55,485 nucleotides of DNA from Lachnospiraceae bacterium (GCA_017556805.1 JAFYMC010000005.1:1-55485), one strand, 5' to 3'. Positions 30,906 through 40,031 are shown, counted from the first letter of the stretch. The notes: generated from the letters alone by a model not told the origin. A program made the numbers and translations.

Positions 30906-30937
30906 AGCGTGCCTCCCGCAACATCGGAAAACACGCT
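30906..30937 (-). terminator. Terminator-like hairpin in the leader of the FKBP-argF operon
   Basis: Minus strand AGCGTG...CACGCT stem enclosing CCG-ATGTTG-CGG, followed by GTTTTTTC. It lies just after the promoter, inside the leader, about 75 nt before the start, so it could attenuate the operon. Confidence 0.55.
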
Positions 30938-30941
30938 TTAT

Positions 30942-30970
30942 AGTATACCACGATGCAGTGAAAAAGGCAA
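30942..30970 (-). promoter_or_regulatory. Sigma-A promoter of the FKBP-argF operon
   Basis: Minus strand TTGCCT (30965-30970), 17-nt spacer, TATACT (30942-30947). Confidence 0.7.
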
Positions 30971-31006
30971 GCAAAACACCGTTAAAATGCCCTGTTCACC
31001 AATTTT

Positions 31007-31366
31007 TCACGAATCCTTCATTTGAGATTTAAATACGTGAGCCGCCAAATATCCGAATACAAGTGCCGCGCTGATTCCTACCGCAGAGGAAGCAAAGCCG
31101 CCTTTAAATATACCAAGGAACCCCGACTCGTCTACCGCTTTCTTTACTCCCTCAAACAACGTATGCCCGAAACCGGTTAACGGAACCGACGCCCCGGCCC
31201 CCGCCCATTCCTTAAAAGGCCCGTACAAGCCTACCGCACTGAGCACCGCACCTGTGCATACCAAAAGTACCATAATCCGCCCCGGCTGCAGCTTCGTCTG
31301 ATCCATCAAAATCTGTACCAGGGCACAGATTCCTCCGCCTACCGTAAATGCAAGCACATACTCCAC
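31007..31366 (-). CDS. spoVAE: Stage V sporulation protein AE
   Basis: 119 residues, usual length for SpoVAE/SpoVAEb. Starts at GTG 31366, 1 nt after the spoVAD stop, with GGAGGTG 8 nt upstream. Hydrophobic throughout: TM segments at about 2-20, 30-50 and 90-112, with the conserved loop GAGASVPLTGFGHTLFEG. SpoVA proteins form the spore inner-membrane channel for dipicolinic acid. It sits directly behind spoVAD but far from spoVAA-AB-AC. Confidence 0.92.
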   Translation of the reverse strand: MEYVLAFTVGGGICALVQILMDQTKLQPGRIMVLLVCTGAVLSAVGLYGPFKEWAGAGASVPLTGFGHTLFEGVKKAVDESGFLGIFKGGFASSAVGISAALVFGYLAAHVFKSQMKDS

Positions 31367-31367
31367 T

Positions 31368-32465
31368 TTACCACACCTCCTGTTTCCGTTCCAAAACAAT
31401 GGCATGAGCAATTCCCGGAATGCTGCTGCCCTCGTTGGCACTGACCGGAGAAAGCAGCGCCCCCGTCGGCACAAACAAAATCCGGTTCCAATCGCCCTTA
31501 TATAACTGATCCAGCAAATAGCCCGCCAGAGTGGACGCGCTGCATCCGCAGCCCGAACCGCCGGAATGGGTATCCTGAAGCTCATTATCATAAATGAGCA
31601 ATCCGCAATCCTCCTGTACCGGCTCCACCCGGTAGCCCTTCTGTCCCAACAGATCCGCAAAAATTTTCACGCCTACCGCACCCAAATCGCCGGTAATAAT
31701 CTTATCGTAATCCGCCGGCGTCCGATGAAAGTCCTTCAAATGAGCCTCTACTACCGCAGCGGCCGCCGGAGCCATACAAGCTCCCATATTGGCCTTATCC
31801 TTAACACCGTAATCCGTGACCCGGCCCACGGTACCTCCGGCCACCACCACTTCTACTCCCTGTTTTCCCGTTCCGCCGCGTACTGCCGCTGTATCCTCCC
31901 GTTGGGCACGGCTCCTCTCAAGCGCTGTCTTATTTCCCAGGACAATGGCGCCGCTGCCGGTTACGGTCCAGGTTGCCGCAAGCGGTCTCTGATTTCCGTA
32001 GGCGAGAGGAAAGCGGAATTCCTTCTCCGCACTGGCGAAATGGCTGGAGGTAACCGCCTCGGTACAATCCGCAAACCCGCCATCCACCGCCATGGATGCC
32101 AAAAGCAGGCTTTCTCCCATGGTGGAACAAGCTCCGTATACCCCAAGAAACGGAATCGGCAGCTCTCCCGCACCGAAGGAGCTGGCCAGAAGCTGACCCA
32201 GCAAATCTCCCGCAAACAACATCCGTATCTGTTTCGGCGTCAGGCCCGCCTTTTTTATCGCCAGCGCAGCTGCCGTCTGCATCATCCGGCTTTCCGCATC
32301 GTTCCAGTTCTCTCCTCCGAACCGGTCCGTATCATCGATAATATCGAAAAAAGAACGAAGAGGACCTTCCCCTTCTTTGCTTCCTACCACTGCCGCCCGT
32401 CCCAGTACATACACATCCTCTGTAAAACGAACACTTTGTGCACCGACACTCTTGCTTTCTCCCAT
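31368..32465 (-). CDS. spoVAD: Stage V sporulation protein AD
   Basis: About 365 residues. I chose ATG 32465 because MGESKSVGAQSVRF aligns in position with the known SpoVAD N-terminus and AAGGCGG lies upstream; an in-frame ATG at 32516 has no RBS. Thiolase-like fold: GVYGACSTMGES (about 130), SSHFASAEKEFRFPL, GSGAIVLG and GGSGCGCSASTLAGY. SpoVAD binds dipicolinic acid during its uptake into the forespore. Its usual upstream neighbour spoVAC is 16 kb away in this genome. Confidence 0.93.
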   Translation of the reverse strand: MGESKSVGAQSVRFTEDVYVLGRAAVVGSKEGEGPLRSFFDIIDDTDRFGGENWNDAESRMMQTAAALAIKKAGLTPKQIRMLFAGDLLGQLLASSFGAGELPIPFLGVYGACSTMGESLLLASMAVDGGFADCTEAVTSSHFASAEKEFRFPLAYGNQRPLAATWTVTGSGAIVLGNKTALERSRAQREDTAAVRGGTGKQGVEVVVAGGTVGRVTDYGVKDKANMGACMAPAAAAVVEAHLKDFHRTPADYDKIITGDLGAVGVKIFADLLGQKGYRVEPVQEDCGLLIYDNELQDTHSGGSGCGCSASTLAGYLLDQLYKGDWNRILFVPTGALLSPVSANEGSSIPGIAHAIVLERKQEVW

Positions 32466-32597
32466 TCCCTTGCCGCCTTTCCGCAGGATTTTCCATCTCT
32501 TTCCCGTCCGATTCATTTTGCCGTTAATTCATTTACAGTATTCGCGTTCCGTTCCGAATTATACATTAAAATCGAATTACCCAATGTCCATAGCGGA

Positions 32598-32647
32598 GCG
32601 TTTTTGCTCTCTAGGAAATGCACAATTTCCTATAACGCAAAAAGCGC
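32598..32647. repeat. Imperfect inverted repeat upstream of spoVAD
   Basis: Inner stem TAGGAAAT (32612-32619) / ATTTCCTA (32625-32632) with loop GCACA; outer arms GCGTTTTTGC (32598-32607) / GCAAAAAGCGC (32637-32647). There is no T-run in the right position for a simple terminator, so it may be a small palindromic repeat element. Confidence 0.6.
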
Positions 32648-32693
32648 ACCTTCTATCCGAAAGCACGCTTCTCATTCCAAAACTTCATTGGTC

Positions 32694-32924
32694 TTATTTA
32701 AGTATTTTTTTCAGATTCACCTTATCCGCCGCAACCGCAAGTACCACAAACAAGGCATAAGGAAGCGGCAACAGGCAGGCTGCAAAATAAATAAATCCGT
32801 CCCCCACATGAACATACCCGTTTACACTCGGAATATGAAGATAGGCGGTAAACACAAATACCAGTGCCGTAAGCACGCCGGCCAGACACATATTTTTCAA
32901 TCTGTTTTGATTTCCTTGTTTCAT
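32694..32924 (-). pseudogene. Truncated ECF transporter S component (PdxU-like)
   Basis: 76 residues where ECF S components are usually 160-190. The N-terminal part is intact and typical (LKNMCLAGVLTALVFVFTAYLHIP...GYVHVGDGFIYFAACLLPLPYALF); after about residue 62 it runs into an unrelated tail (ADKVNLKKILK) and a stop. Overlaps the pdxK stop by 4 nt (ATGA), so it was part of the pdxK operon. The vitamin B6 precursor role is inferred from pdxK. Probably non-functional. Confidence 0.75.
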
Positions 32925-33769
32925 TTTACGTCCTCCGTTTCGTCTCTGATTTCCGTTAAAAATTCTTCAAAACATACTCCGTCGGTAACCGGAATATTAA
33001 GCTCTACCGTACGACGCAACACCTTTGTAATAAAAGCCGCCGCATGGCGCACCGAAGCAAGAAATCCCACTCCGTTTACCGCATCTGCCGCTATGACGGA
33101 AGAAAACACATCTCCCGTTCCCGCACGGAACGGTCCGATTTTCGGCACTGCCACCTCCACCGGTACATTCCCTTTTTCATAAACAAAGTTAATCAGACGT
33201 CCATCCCGTTCCAGTCCGGAAATCACAATTTTCTTCGGTCCCAAAACACTCAGCTTCTCACACAACGAGGTCAACTCCGCTTCTCCCATATCCGCCTGAT
33301 ACACGGTATCCGTCAAAATACACGCCTCCGTCAGATTCGGCGTCAGAATATCGGCGTAGGGCAGTAGTTCTTTCATCTGCTTTGCCAGTTCCGGGGAATA
33401 CGTAGAATAAAGCTTTCCCTCGTCTCCCATCACCGGGTCCACCACCGTCACAGTGCCTTCTTTCTTAAAGTATTCCAAAAAGTGCCTTACAATCTTTGTC
33501 TGCTCCGGGGAGCCCAAAAAGCCGGTCAAAATCCCATCAAAGGTCAGTCCCAACTTTTTCCACTCGTCTATGTACGCACTCATATTGTTGGTATAGTCCG
33601 TATAAAAGAAACTGTCGTAGGCTGTATGATTGGAGAATACCGATGTCGGCACAGGACAGCACTGCACCTTTAAGGCCGAGACAATCGGCAGGGACACGGT
33701 CAGAGAGCATCGTCCGAATCCGCAAAAATCATTGATTACCGCAATCTTTTTCTGCTGATTGTGTACCAT
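32921..33769 (-). CDS. pdxK: Pyridoxine/pyridoxamine kinase
   Basis: About 282 residues from ATG 33769 (RBS GGAGGATCGG; an upstream in-frame extension is AT-rich promoter sequence). Ribokinase-fold kinase that phosphorylates B6 vitamers: DFCGFGRCSLT at the N-terminus, VVDPVMGDEGKLYS (about 118-131), TPNLTEACIL, ISGLERD and the anion-hole/catalytic GPFRAGTGDVFSS (about 220). Divergent from a MocR regulator, with an ECF S component behind it: a B6 salvage module. Confidence 0.92.
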   Translation of the reverse strand: MVHNQQKKIAVINDFCGFGRCSLTVSLPIVSALKVQCCPVPTSVFSNHTAYDSFFYTDYTNNMSAYIDEWKKLGLTFDGILTGFLGSPEQTKIVRHFLEYFKKEGTVTVVDPVMGDEGKLYSTYSPELAKQMKELLPYADILTPNLTEACILTDTVYQADMGEAELTSLCEKLSVLGPKKIVISGLERDGRLINFVYEKGNVPVEVAVPKIGPFRAGTGDVFSSVIAADAVNGVGFLASVRHAAAFITKVLRRTVELNIPVTDGVCFEEFLTEIRDETEDVK

Positions 33770-33781
33770 TTCCGATCCTCC

Positions 33782-33810
33782 TTGCTTTTTTTCTTTTCTC
33801 AGTATATAAT
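33782..33810 (+). promoter_or_regulatory. Sigma-A promoter of the mocR-like gene
   Basis: TTGCTT (33782-33787), 17-nt spacer, TATAAT (33805-33810). On the opposite strand TATACT (33801-33806) could be the pdxK -10, so the divergent promoters overlap. Confidence 0.7.
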
Positions 33811-33832
33811 AGATTTGGTTATATGATAATAG
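33806..33832. promoter_or_regulatory. Candidate MocR operator (direct repeat)
   Basis: ATAATAG at 33806-33812 is repeated at 33826-33832, 20 bp apart on the same helix face, between pdxK and the mocR-like gene. MocR/PdxR regulators usually bind direct repeats in such divergent regions. Confidence 0.5.
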
Positions 33833-33860
33833 CCAGAAAAGGAGAATTTTATAATACCAG

Positions 33861-34964
33861 ATGAAGTATAACATTCAAAAGACAGACACCATCCCCGCCT
33901 ATCTTCAGTTGTATAAACAGGTCCGGGACGATATTATTGCGGGCATCTACCCTTACGGAACCAAGCTTCCCTCCAAGCGCCTCATTGCCACGGAAACCGG
34001 CATCAGTACGGTTACGGTGGAGCATTCCTATGCGCTTTTGTGTGAAGAGGGCTATATCGAAACCAGGGAACGTAGCGGCTACTTTGTCAGCTTTCGTACC
34101 GAGGACGCTTTCTTAGCCTCCACCGCAGATACCGCTCCTGTTTCCGAAGTACTTCCCCACCACACCGACGCCGGCACACCGGATTTTCCCTTTTCCGTCC
34201 TTGCAAAAACAATGCGTAGCGTGTTAAGCGAGTACGAAGAAGGAATTCTGGATCGCAGTCCCAACTCCGGCTGTACCGAACTTAGAAATGCCATTCGGCG
34301 TTATTTATTACGCAGTCGCGGCATTACGGCGGATACAGAGCAAATTATCATCGGTTCCGGGTCCGAGTACCTGTACAGCTTGCTTGTAGAATTATTGGGT
34401 CGTGATAAAACCTACGCCTTGGAATCTCCTTCCTACAAAAAAATCCAGCAGGTATATCACGCCGCAGATGTGCAGACCACACTGCTTCCTTTAGGCACCG
34501 ACGGTATTAAAAGCACCGCCCTGCGGTCATGTACCGCCGATGTTCTGCATATTTCCCCGTACCGCAGCTTCCCAAGCGGTGTCACCGCATCCGCTTCTAA
34601 ACGTCACGAATATATGCGCTGGGCGTCAAACAGGAAACGATATATTATCGAGGACGACTTCGAATCGGAATTTACCGTCTCGAAAAAGCCGGAGGAAACC
34701 TTGTTTTCCCACACCTCCGACGATAACGTCATCTACATGAATACCTTCTCCAAAACCATCTCGCCTTCCTTACGTATCGGCTACATGGTATTGCCGAAGC
34801 ACCTGGTTCCGGAGTTTCAAAAAAAGCTCGGCTTCTACTCCTGCACCGTACCAACCTACATGCAGTATGTATTAGCCAAGCTTTTAAATAACGGCGATTT
34901 CGAACGACACATCAACCGTGTCCGTCGTAAAAAACGAGCTTCGTCCCGCTCAAACGAAGACTAG
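33861..34964 (+). pseudogene. MocR/PdxR-family regulator (GntR HTH plus aminotransferase fold), C-terminally truncated
   Basis: 367 residues; family members are about 450-480. The GntR-type winged helix is intact (about 10-75, YLQLYKQVRDDIIAGIYPYGTKLPSKRLIATETGIS.VTV). The aminotransferase domain starts well (SPNSGCTELRNAIRRYL, GSGSEYLY, HISPYRSFPSG, IIEDDFESEF, PLP-lysine motif NTFSKTISPSLRIGYM), but the protein stops right after HINRVRRKKR with tail ASSRSNED, losing roughly the last 90 residues of the fold. Its TAG and the MATE gene's TAG use the same CTAG. Regulates pdxK by context; activity doubtful. Confidence 0.82.
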
Positions 34965-36328
34965 GCGTTTCTCCGTACAATGGCCTTGCCCTTCCATTTT
35001 CCGAGACGCCAACGTACCAGCATGATAATACCGCGGATACATTCGTCCGCAGCGGTTCCCATAAACACGCCGCCGATTCCGAAGGACAATGCCACACCGA
35101 AGGTATAGCCTACGGTTACACCGCATCCCCACATACATAAGAGTCCCATCAGTACCGGGAACAACACATCACCGGCCGCCTTCATACTGCCGATGACCAC
35201 AAGGTTTGTGGTACGACCGATTTCCAGTACAATACCTACCGCCAGCACCTTTTGTACCAACGGCACCACAGCCGTATTCGGAGTAAAGATTTTTAGAGTC
35301 CACGGACAAAGCAAAAAGTTTAACGTCGCAATTCCGATGGCCACCGGCAGGGAGGTCATAAGCGTCTTCATTACACGCTTATCCGCTGCGTCCTCTCTAC
35401 CCGCACCAACCAGATGTCCTGTTACAATCTGGGTTGCCTGCGCCAGCGCATTGGAAAACACAACAGAGAAGGACATTAGTGTATTGCTGTACACCTTGGC
35501 ATTCGCCGACAGTTCTCCCATCGGGTTAATAAAGGAAAGCAACACCAACTGGTACATGGAATAGGCCAGATTCTCTCCCGCGGACGGCACGCCGATTTTC
35601 AGCATTTTCACAAGAATCTGTTTCGGGAACGGATTCAGCGTCCGAAGAGAAATCTTACCGATCTTATATCGGAAGAAAATAAACATCGCCACGGAAAGTG
35701 CCAAAATACGGGCCGTTACGGTGGAAATTGCAACACCTGCAACACCCAGATTCAAATACTTTAACGGACCGTACAAAAACAGCCAGTTTCCCACGATATT
35801 TACCAGATTCACCGCAAGAGAAATAAACATTCCCACTCGGGTATATCCGTGACAACGGAGAATCTGCACCATTACATTGTAGCCTGCCTGCAAAAACAGG
35901 AAACCACCTACGATGGCCATATAGATACCGGCATCCTCTACCTGAGCCGGACTTACCTTTAATATACGCAAAAAGGTGTCCCGGAACAAAAATACCACAG
36001 TACTTAAAACCACACCCAAGGTAAGGTTAAATACCACCGACAGGGTATAAATCTGATTCATGTTCTCCGTCTTTTTCGCTCCCAGATACTGTGCCACCAC
36101 AACGCCGGTCGCACTGGCAATCACGTTGAACATAATAATAAACAAAAACATCATCTGGTTGGCATTTCCCACCGCGCCTACCGAGTTTTCGGAATACCGG
36201 CTGAGCATTACGGTATCCACATTATTTAACAAAATATTTAACAACAGTTCCACAAAAATCGGTCCCGCCAGTAACAGCATGGAGGTCTTTTCGTTGATTT
36301 CCATTGTTCTTTGCTTGCTCTGCTTCAT
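34961..36328 (-). CDS. MATE family multidrug efflux protein
   Basis: 455 residues from ATG 36328 (GGAG is 8 nt upstream; the in-frame TTG at 36334 is too close to it). Twelve hydrophobic segments in two halves; MATE features include GPIFVELLLNILLNNVDTVMLSRYS near the start and GVPSAGENLAYSMYQ in the second half. Exchanges Na+ or H+ for cationic drugs in characterised members. Convergent with the truncated mocR-like gene; the stop codons overlap. Confidence 0.92.
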   Translation of the reverse strand: MKQSKQRTMEINEKTSMLLLAGPIFVELLLNILLNNVDTVMLSRYSENSVGAVGNANQMMFLFIIMFNVIASATGVVVAQYLGAKKTENMNQIYTLSVVFNLTLGVVLSTVVFLFRDTFLRILKVSPAQVEDAGIYMAIVGGFLFLQAGYNVMVQILRCHGYTRVGMFISLAVNLVNIVGNWLFLYGPLKYLNLGVAGVAISTVTARILALSVAMFIFFRYKIGKISLRTLNPFPKQILVKMLKIGVPSAGENLAYSMYQLVLLSFINPMGELSANAKVYSNTLMSFSVVFSNALAQATQIVTGHLVGAGREDAADKRVMKTLMTSLPVAIGIATLNFLLCPWTLKIFTPNTAVVPLVQKVLAVGIVLEIGRTTNLVVIGSMKAAGDVLFPVLMGLLCMWGCGVTVGYTFGVALSFGIGGVFMGTAADECIRGIIMLVRWRLGKWKGKAIVRRNA

Positions 36329-36646
36329 CTGCAACTCTCCTTTAAGCTTCTCGCTACCTGTTTTTCAACAATACGCCTCATTGCAAATCCTGATACACAT
36401 TCCTTCATTCACATTACTATACACCACTTTTTTCCATCTTGCAAGCCAAAATATGCAAATATTTATATTATTCATTTTTGTTCATTTTGTCATGCGGTTG
36501 TTTTTACCAGTCTGACACGTCTTTCCTTCTTTTCTTCCGTCTAACATGTGATTCGTTTTTTTATACCGAATCAATATTTCTCAACCTCTGCAAACCCGTT
36601 TTTTTACTGCAATATTTTAATATAGTAAAGAATCAGCCATAAAAAA
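36329..36646. other. AT-rich gap upstream of the MATE gene
   Basis: No gene seen. Contains the MATE promoter at its left end; the rest is AT-rich spacer between two minus-strand units. Confidence 0.6.
36416..36444 (-). promoter_or_regulatory. Sigma-A promoter of the MATE gene
   Basis: Minus strand TTGCAA (36439-36444), 17-nt spacer, TATAGT (36416-36421). Confidence 0.65.
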
Positions 36647-36688
36647 GAGCGGTCGACACCGGCACTGTTTTCCTCCGGTTCTCCGCTC
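36647..36688 (-). terminator. Terminator of the pyrophosphatase gene
   Basis: Minus strand GAGCGG...ACCGG...CCGGT...CCGCTC hairpin followed by TTTTTT. Confidence 0.8.
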
Positions 36689-36719
36689 ATTTTTCTTTTT
36701 ATTCAAAACGGAACCGATT

Positions 36720-38375
36720 TTACATCTGCTCCACCCCACGAATCAGCACCGGCACCAACTGTTTTTTACGGGACACTACCCCTGCCAGTTCGATGCTGTT
36801 ATCCGCGCCGCCATGACCATAGGACACCTCCAACAAACTTCCCACATCTTCTCCCGCATACAGCAAAGTGGTGGATTCCTTTACAATATCCGTCAGCATA
36901 AAGAATACCATATCCACCTGCTGGTTCTCGCGAAAACGCGTAAGGCTCGGCTTGATTCGATCGCCGATCATCTTCAGTTCTTCCGCATTCATAGACATAA
37001 TCTGGCTGATACCGAAGGTCACGTTCTCGGAGGAGAACTTTTTAAAATCCTGGAAGAAAATCTCTTCCTCGGATTTATGACAAAGGTCACTGGCCGCCAA
37101 AAACATTTCGTTTGCGTAGGATTCCACATCAATTCCCGCAATTTTCGCCAAATATTCCGCTGCCGCCTGATCCGCCGGGGTACAGGTCGGGGAACGGAAC
37201 ATCAAGGTATCGGACAAAATGGCGGAACACAACAACCCGGCAATCTGTTTTGAAATCTCCGCCCGGTTTTCCTGATACATCTGATAAATAATGGTTGCGG
37301 TACAACCGAGAGGCTGATTTCGGAAAAACACCGGTGCCATAGTCTCCATGGTACCCAGACGATGATGATCGATAATCTCCAGAATCTCCGTATTTTCCAC
37401 ACCTTCCGCCGCCTGGCTCTTTTCGTTATGGTCCACCAGAATCACCTGCTTTTTCTTCATATCCAGCAAATTTCTGCGGGAAATCATACCGCGGTACTTC
37501 CCCTTCGTATCCAAAATCGGGAAGTCTCTGGTACGCTTCTTTGTCATAACCTCACGGATTTCATCTACAAAATCCGTAGTTCGGAAGCTGTCGATTTTCT
37601 CTGTAATCATGAAATGCGCAATCGGCATACTCTGATTAATCAGTCGTGCCACCGTATACGTGTCATGAGGGGTAGACAGTACGGTGCATCCCTTGGCCTC
37701 CGCCATTTTACGAATGGTCAGAGATACATTGGCTCCTTCACAAATAATAATACAGGCCGCGTTCATTTCAATGGCACATAACTGCGTCTCGTAACGATTT
37801 CCGGTAATGACCAGGTCGTGCTCCGCAATATAATCCTCCATCAAATCGGGATTTGCCGCCGCAACCAGTACCTTTCCTGCATCAAAAAGCGCATTCTCGT
37901 CTCCCACCAAAAGCTGCGCGTCCAAAGTCTCCACAATATTGCGATAGGAGGTCTTTGCCTTTGATAAAATGCTGCTGTCATAAACATCCATATATGAAGT
38001 AGCGATATCCCCGATGGTAATGAGGCCCTCCAAGTAACCGTCCTTCGTTACAATCGGCAAGGTTACCACATTCTTTTCCTTCATAAGGGTATAGGCGTTT
38101 TTCAACGAAATGCCCCCCGACACACCGTCAATTTCACGAATCTGGATATCCTTTACCTGTGTACCTACATCCTCCACCAGTTCCGGCACATCCACTTTAA
38201 AATAATTCAAAACAAATCGGGTCTCGGCGTTAATCCCTCCTGCCCGGCGCGGTACATACAAATCGGAATCAGTCACCCTGTTCTTTAACTCCGCATAAGC
38301 AATGGCGGAACAAATCGAATCGGTATCCGGGTTTTTGTGACCGATGACGGTAATCTTTCTTTTATGTGTAGTCAT
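36720..38375 (-). CDS. ppaC: Manganese-dependent inorganic pyrophosphatase with CBS and DRTGG domains
   Basis: 551 residues. DHH phosphoesterase half: GHKNPDTDS (about 12), and after the insert DHHRLGTME (about 336). The insert (about 70-300) holds two CBS motifs with a DRTGG domain between them, the plan of nucleotide-regulated CBS-PPases in Clostridia, where AMP/ADP inhibit and ATP or diadenosine polyphosphates activate. C-terminal DHHA2 domain (about 420-545). Hydrolyses pyrophosphate in the cytoplasm. Monocistronic with its own promoter and terminator. Confidence 0.94.
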   Translation of the reverse strand: MTTHKRKITVIGHKNPDTDSICSAIAYAELKNRVTDSDLYVPRRAGGINAETRFVLNYFKVDVPELVEDVGTQVKDIQIREIDGVSGGISLKNAYTLMKEKNVVTLPIVTKDGYLEGLITIGDIATSYMDVYDSSILSKAKTSYRNIVETLDAQLLVGDENALFDAGKVLVAAANPDLMEDYIAEHDLVITGNRYETQLCAIEMNAACIIICEGANVSLTIRKMAEAKGCTVLSTPHDTYTVARLINQSMPIAHFMITEKIDSFRTTDFVDEIREVMTKKRTRDFPILDTKGKYRGMISRRNLLDMKKKQVILVDHNEKSQAAEGVENTEILEIIDHHRLGTMETMAPVFFRNQPLGCTATIIYQMYQENRAEISKQIAGLLCSAILSDTLMFRSPTCTPADQAAAEYLAKIAGIDVESYANEMFLAASDLCHKSEEEIFFQDFKKFSSENVTFGISQIMSMNAEELKMIGDRIKPSLTRFRENQQVDMVFFMLTDIVKESTTLLYAGEDVGSLLEVSYGHGGADNSIELAGVVSRKKQLVPVLIRGVEQM

Positions 38376-38426
38376 AGCAACGAATCTCCTTTCGAAGAAA
38401 GCATAAATAGGTCTACGTTTTCACTT

Positions 38427-38456
38427 ATTATAGACCGCAAGCGGTAACATCGTCAA
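38427..38456 (-). promoter_or_regulatory. Sigma-A promoter of ppaC
   Basis: Minus strand TTGACG (38451-38456), 18-nt spacer, TATAAT (38427-38432). Confidence 0.72.
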
Positions 38457-38522
38457 GTAGCATTCCCCCACCCCATAAAATAACCTTTTATATAAAAATC
38501 CTTGCATTGATTAGCTTTCTAA

Positions 38523-38551
38523 TTGACTTTAGGAATCAATTGTTTTATCAT
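38523..38551 (+). promoter_or_regulatory. Sigma-A promoter of the GH43 gene
   Basis: TTGACT (38523-38528), 17-nt spacer, TATCAT (38546-38551), 77 nt before the start codon. Confidence 0.75.
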
Positions 38552-38627
38552 AGAATCAATGGGGTTTGTTTCTGTTTTGAAATCATCCCCGGATTTTAAA
38601 TTTATGAATTTTTACGGAGGTATTTTT

Positions 38628-40031
38628 ATGGCAAAAGCACTTGGTTTGAATCCGTATCTTCCGTCCTGGGAATATATTCCGGACGGCGAGCCGTATGTAT
38701 TCGACGGTCGTGTCTATGTGTACGGTTCCCACGACTATTACAACGGTTATGTATTCTGTATGGGCGATTATGTCTGCTGGTCCGCACCGGTAGATGATCT
38801 CGGCAACTGGCGTTACGAGGGAGTGATTTACCCGAAGACTTCAGACCCGTTGAACCCGGAAGGTAAGATGTGTCTCTATGCACCGGACGTGACCGTAGGT
38901 CCGGACGGCAGATACTATCTGTACTATTGTCTCGACCACGCTCCGGTAGTTTCCGTTGCGGTTTGTGACACTCCGGCAGGTAAGTATGAGTTCTACGGCT
39001 ATGTTCACTATGAAGACGGCACCCGTCTCGGCGAAAAGCCGGGGGATGAACCGCAGTTTGACCCGGGCGTTCTGACCGAAGGCGGCAAGACCTACCTTTA
39101 CACCGGTTTCTGCGGCAGAGGCGACAAGAGCCGTACCGGTTCTTTGGTATCGGTACTGGATTCCGATATGATTACGATTTTAGAGGCTCCGAAGCTGGTA
39201 GCACCGGGTTGCATGTACTGTGAAGGTACCGGCTTTGAAGGACATTCCTTCTTCGAAGCATCCTCCATCCGCAAAATCGGCGATACCTATTACCTGATTT
39301 ATTCCTCTGAGGTAATGCACGAACTGTGCTACGCTACCGCAAAGTGCCCGACGGATAAGTTTACCTACGGCGGCGTTATCGTCAGCAACTGTGATTTACA
39401 TATCGACACCTACAAGCCGGCAGATATGCCTGCTGCCTACGGTGCCAACAACCACGGCAGCATCGTGGAGATTAACGGCGAATGGTACATCTTCTATCAC
39501 CGTCAGACCAACGGCGGCTGGTATTCCCGTCAGGGCTGTGCGGAAAAGATTACGGTCCTTGCAGACGGCTCCATCCCGCAGGTTGAGATTACCTCCTGCG
39601 GCTTAAACGGCGGTCCGCTTCCGGGCGAGGGCGAATACGCAGGTTACCTTGCTTGTAACTTATTCACCGATAAGCCGCGGGCTTACGTAGGCGGCGAAGG
39701 CTTCCCGAAGGTTATGCAGGACGGCCGCGACGGCGACGAAGAGATCGGCTATGTGGCTAACATCAGCAACAGCGCAACCGCAGGCTTCAAGTACTTTGAC
39801 TGTAAGGGCATCAAGCGTTTCGCGGTGACCACCCGCGGCTACGGCAACGGTACCTTCGAAATCAAGACCGCTTGGGACGGCGAGGTTCTTGGCTCCGTTA
39901 CCTTAGAGTACACCAACGTATGGGAGCGCTACGAGGCCGAAGCCAACATCCCGGACGGTGTCAACGCAATCTATCTTACCTACCGCGGTGGCGGAAACGT
40001 AAGCTTAAAGTCATTTGAACTGATAAAGTAA
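38628..40031 (+). CDS. Glycoside hydrolase family 43 enzyme (arabinosidase/xylosidase type) with C-terminal carbohydrate-binding-like domain
   Basis: 467 residues from ATG 38628 (RBS ACGGAGG); the in-frame sequence upstream is promoter and leader. No signal peptide, so intracellular. Five-bladed propeller with the three GH43 acids in context: base Asp near the start (EYIPDGEPYVFDGRVYVYGSHD), the pKa-modulating Asp in CLYAPDV (about 87) and acid Glu in HSFFEASSIRKIGDTYYLIYS (about 210). The last 125 residues look like a CBM6-type beta-sandwich. Likely trims arabino- or xylo-oligosaccharides after import. An esterase follows on the same strand across a fold-back element. Confidence 0.92.
   Translation: MAKALGLNPYLPSWEYIPDGEPYVFDGRVYVYGSHDYYNGYVFCMGDYVCWSAPVDDLGNWRYEGVIYPKTSDPLNPEGKMCLYAPDVTVGPDGRYYLYYCLDHAPVVSVAVCDTPAGKYEFYGYVHYEDGTRLGEKPGDEPQFDPGVLTEGGKTYLYTGFCGRGDKSRTGSLVSVLDSDMITILEAPKLVAPGCMYCEGTGFEGHSFFEASSIRKIGDTYYLIYSSEVMHELCYATAKCPTDKFTYGGVIVSNCDLHIDTYKPADMPAAYGANNHGSIVEINGEWYIFYHRQTNGGWYSRQGCAEKITVLADGSIPQVEITSCGLNGGPLPGEGEYAGYLACNLFTDKPRAYVGGEGFPKVMQDGRDGDEEIGYVANISNSATAGFKYFDCKGIKRFAVTTRGYGNGTFEIKTAWDGEVLGSVTLEYTNVWERYEAEANIPDGVNAIYLTYRGGGNVSLKSFELIK

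Noticed and set aside
31367-31660. Long N-terminal extension of spoVAE
   Set aside because: Overlaps spoVAD in another frame; the real start is GTG 31366 with GGAGGTG.
31566-33182. 538-codon plus-strand open frame
   Set aside because: Runs antisense through spoVAD, the truncated S component and pdxK; His/Arg-rich, no RBS, no recognisable motif.
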